A stretch of DNA of 8,030 nt from Microbacteriaceae bacterium (lineage in GTDB: Bacteria; Actinomycetota; Actinomycetes; Actinomycetales; Microbacteriaceae), in assembly GCA_025463615.1 (NCBI GenBank), contig JAODAU010000366.1:1-8030 (forward strand), written 5' to 3'. The translations under genes were made by a program, and so were the position numbers. Below the pieces are notes generated by a model, which made no database searches, had not been told where the DNA came from, and worked only from the letters and a program-made list of their open reading frames with translations. This document shows, in pieces, positions 6,832 to 8,030 of the stretch (position 1 is its first letter; every line of letters begins with the position of its first letter).

Positions 6832-6837
6832 ACGCTA
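6832..6837 (-). promoter_or_regulatory. Candidate -10 box of ohrR (leaderless)
   Basis: Read on the minus strand, TAGCGT fits TANNNT and ends 7 nt before the ohrR ATG, placing the transcript start within a base or so of the A of the start codon. This agrees with the absence of any Shine-Dalgarno. There is no canonical -35 hexamer; the -35 region is occupied by the OhrR-like operator repeats. The same hexamer occurs at 7971-7976. Confidence 0.5.
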
Positions 6838-6841
6838 GCAC

Positions 6842-6872
6842 ATTGTGGGCAATTTAATTGTGGACAATTAAA
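6842..6872. promoter_or_regulatory. Putative OhrR operator (tandem overlapping dyads)
   Basis: The AT-rich stretch contains four alternating half-sites: ATTG at 6842, CAATT at 6850-6854, AATTG at 6856-6860 and CAATT at 6865-6869. They form overlapping palindromes centred at 6847.5, 6855 and 6862.5. The strongest is TTTAATTGTGGACAATTAAA (6853-6872), with perfect 9-bp arms. The middle one, CAATTTAATTGT, matches 12 of 15 positions of the OhrR consensus remembered as TACAATT-A-AATTGTA. The element lies 18 nt before ohrR and 28 nt before the divergent oxidoreductase gene, covering the candidate -35 regions of both. Autoregulation of ohrR-osmC is the likely role; control of the divergent gene is inference. 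Confidence 0.82.
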
Positions 6873-6887
6873 GATAAAACGTTCCAA

Positions 6888-6893
6888 TATGAT
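6888..6893 (+). promoter_or_regulatory. Candidate -10 box of second oxidoreductase (leaderless)
   Basis: TATGAT matches the -10 consensus at five of six positions and ends 6 nt before ATG 6900, so transcription is expected to start at the A of the start codon. No Shine-Dalgarno is present, in agreement with a leaderless mRNA. The -35 zone (about 6865-6870) lies inside the OhrR-like operator and has no TTGACA-like hexamer. Confidence 0.55.
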
Positions 6894-6899
6894 GGCGAT

Positions 6900-7868
6900 A
6901 TGAAGTGCGCAGTGGTGGGCATCGGCGGGGTCGCCCTGGGGCAGTACCTGCCGGCGCTCGCCGGCAGCGAGGGGGTCGAGCTGGGCTACCTCTCCCGTGC
7001 CGAAGGTAAGGCGAGGGCGGCGGTGGGGCGGTTCGGGGGCGAGGTGCTTGACGGCTACGCGGGGCTTGCGGCGTGGCATCCGGATGTCGCGTTCGTCACG
7101 GCCACAGACACCGAGCACCACACGATCGTGCGCGAGCTGATCCGGGCTGGCGTGCCACGGCTCTACGTGGAGAAGCCGTTCGTGGCGAAGCGCGGCCAGG
7201 CTTTCGTCAGCGACGATGACTACCGCGAGGGTGTCGGGCTTCTGGACGAGGCCCGATCGGCTGGTGCGGAGATCGCCGTCGGGTTCAACTACCGCGCGTT
7301 CGCAACAGTGCGCCGGGCGCTCGAAGCGACGGCGGACTGGGGCCGCGTGATCGGCGTGACGGCCAGCGCGCACTACGCCTGCTGGTCGCACACGATCGAC
7401 CTGATCGGGCTGTTCGCCGGGCCCACTCGCACCGTGAGCGCGCTCGCCGGCCAACGCGAGCACGGCGAACCGCCGATGCGAACGGTCGATCGCGCCGTGT
7501 CGTTCGTGACAGAGGGGGGCGCGGCAGGCACGCTGCGGGGAACGGCAGGGTCTGCGTTCGCCGACACCCTGCTCGAGCTGTCTGTGCAGTTCGAACGCGG
7601 ACGCGCGACCCTGCGCGACCTCGGCCTCTCGCTCGAGTTGGCCGACGAGCGCGGCGCCACCACCCAGTTTCGCCCGCCGACGGATGCCTCCCGCTGGGGC
7701 CTCTACGACCTCTCGTTCGCGGACTCGATCGCTGAGTACCTCGCGACTGTCCGGGCCGGGTCGCCGCCGCCGGTGACGGGAGCCGATGGCGTAGCCGAGC
7801 TGCGGGTCGAGGCGGCCATCCACCGTTCCCTCGCGACGGGCCTTCCCGTGGAGCTCGCCCACCTCTGA
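6900..7868 (+). CDS. Gfo/Idh/MocA family oxidoreductase, 322 aa
   Basis: This is a second, divergent member of the Gfo/Idh/MocA family, predicted to be a cytoplasmic NAD(P)-dependent oxidoreductase. It opens with the Rossmann strand MKCAVVGIGGVALGQYLPAL, with the GIGGVA dinucleotide loop at 7-12. FVTATDTEHHTIVRELIRAG leads to the family EKP motif at 91-93 (YVEKPF, Lys92). VGFNYR (128-132) follows, and WSHTIDLIGLFAG (162-174) supplies His164 and Asp167 as the probable catalytic pair. The glycine-rich GG-x-L/M-x-D-x-G stretch that normally comes before this His is replaced by SAHYACWSH, so the substrate pocket differs from standard members. The C-terminal domain is short. ATG 6900 is preferred over an in-frame TTG at 6858, because the fold begins there, a -10 box fits a leaderless start, and the extra 14 codons would cover the operator. 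It is only weakly related to the oxidoreductase at 4737. The substrate is unknown. Confidence 0.85.
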   Translation: MKCAVVGIGGVALGQYLPALAGSEGVELGYLSRAEGKARAAVGRFGGEVLDGYAGLAAWHPDVAFVTATDTEHHTIVRELIRAGVPRLYVEKPFVAKRGQAFVSDDDYREGVGLLDEARSAGAEIAVGFNYRAFATVRRALEATADWGRVIGVTASAHYACWSHTIDLIGLFAGPTRTVSALAGQREHGEPPMRTVDRAVSFVTEGGAAGTLRGTAGSAFADTLLELSVQFERGRATLRDLGLSLELADERGATTQFRPPTDASRWGLYDLSFADSIAEYLATVRAGSPPPVTGADGVAELRVEAAIHRSLATGLPVELAHL

Positions 7869-7879
7869 CCCAAGCCCGA

Positions 7880-7936
7880 GTGGCATTTCGTTGCCCTTGT
7901 CGCCAATTGTTTGCCCCAACGGCAACAAAACGCCAC
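7880..7936. repeat. Imperfect 16-bp inverted repeat upstream of the right-edge gene
   Basis: GTGGCATTTCGTTGCC (7880-7895) and GGCAACAAAACGCCAC (7921-7936) are inverted copies matching at 14 of 16 positions, separated by 25 nt. A second, shorter arm TTGCC (7911-7915) can also pair with GGCAA (7921-7925), so two structures compete for the right arm. The repeat starts 12 nt after the oxidoreductase stop and ends about 13 nt before the -35 zone of a candidate promoter. It could be a terminator, or an operator for the next gene. The lack of a T-run and the long spacer favour a protein-binding site, but this is not settled. Confidence 0.55.
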
Positions 7937-7970
7937 ATGCGGGGGTGTGGTGACGCGCCAGCCGCAGGGC

Positions 7971-7976
7971 TAGCGT
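7971..7976 (+). promoter_or_regulatory. Candidate -10 box for the gene starting at 8008
   Basis: TAGCGT matches TANNNT and is identical to the -10 proposed for ohrR. GTGACG at 7950-7955 is a fair -35 match, with a rather short 15-nt spacer. The predicted transcript start is near 7983, leaving a leader of about 25 nt with a purine-rich GGACGGGG before the ATG. Confidence 0.45.
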
Positions 7977-8007
7977 GAGCCGTGACCGTATCAGGACGGG
8001 GTGGCTC

Positions 8008-8030
8008 ATGGCCGACGATCAGGCACGCAT
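8008..8030 (+). CDS. Start of a gene running off the right edge
   Basis: Only the first seven codons are visible (MADDQAR), too few to identify a product. The start is supported by the purine-rich GGACGGGG at 7994-8001, 6 nt before the ATG, and by the promoter-like TAGCGT at 7971. There is no signal peptide character in the visible residues. The inverted repeat at 7880-7936 may belong to its control region. Confidence 0.45.

Noticed and set aside
6878..6883. AACGTT core as a possible LacI-family operator before the second oxidoreductase
   Set aside because: Symmetry stops after 6 bp, which is too short for a LacI-type operator and expected by chance.
6858..6899. Earlier TTG start for the second oxidoreductase
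   Set aside because: It would add 14 residues ahead of the first Rossmann strand and lies inside the operator. The -10 box at 6888 would then sit within the coding region.
6825..8009. N-terminal extension of ohrR over the divergent oxidoreductase
   Set aside because: OhrR homology begins exactly at the Met of 6824. The upstream part is an antisense shadow crossing the operator and a real gene.

Overview
The window is high-GC DNA with strong GC bias at third codon positions and TANNNT-type -10 boxes. It carries actinobacterial-style gene families, including a LacI-type regulator beside araA, an OhrR/OsmC pair and a DUF2255 protein. It looks like a chromosomal segment of an actinobacterium, probably Microbacteriaceae. 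That family assignment rests on general sequence style and not on a phylogenetic marker.

Layout from left to right. (1) Positions 2-2158 hold the 3' part of L-arabinose isomerase (araA), followed after 9 nt by a LacI-family regulator that is a good candidate for the local arabinose repressor. (2) Positions 2160-2880 hold a small unrecognised gene with untypical codon use, then a DUF2255 gene, each behind its own candidate -10 box. (3) Positions 2889-2942 hold a near-perfect 22-bp stem between convergent genes, which is either a bidirectional terminator or a copy of a dispersed palindromic repeat. (4) Positions 2953-4674 on the minus strand encode a Tat-exported phosphoesterase of the phospholipase C family. 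(5) Diverging from it, 4737-5876 encodes a Gfo/Idh/MocA oxidoreductase. (6) Convergent to that, on the minus strand, lies an organic-peroxide defence unit: ohrR (6381-6824) followed by an osmC-type peroxidase gene (5879-6319). (7) A second, distant Gfo/Idh/MocA oxidoreductase (6900-7868) diverges from ohrR. (8) An imperfect dyad and a promoter-like box precede the first codons of a further gene that runs off the right edge.

The best-supported regulatory story lies between ohrR and the second oxidoreductase. An AT-rich stretch (6842-6872) holds four alternating CAATT/AATTG half-sites with dyad centres every 7.5 bp. This is the architecture remembered for OhrR operators. It overlaps the candidate promoter regions of both divergent genes, and both genes appear to be leaderless. 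OhrR itself has the sensing Cys15, the partner tyrosines Tyr29 and Tyr40, and a second cysteine (Cys119) placed as in two-cysteine OhrR proteins.

I see no mobile element, CRISPR array, RNA gene or clearly new multi-gene system. The window reads as ordinary chromosome, with one well-defined redox-control module and a few small items worth checking.
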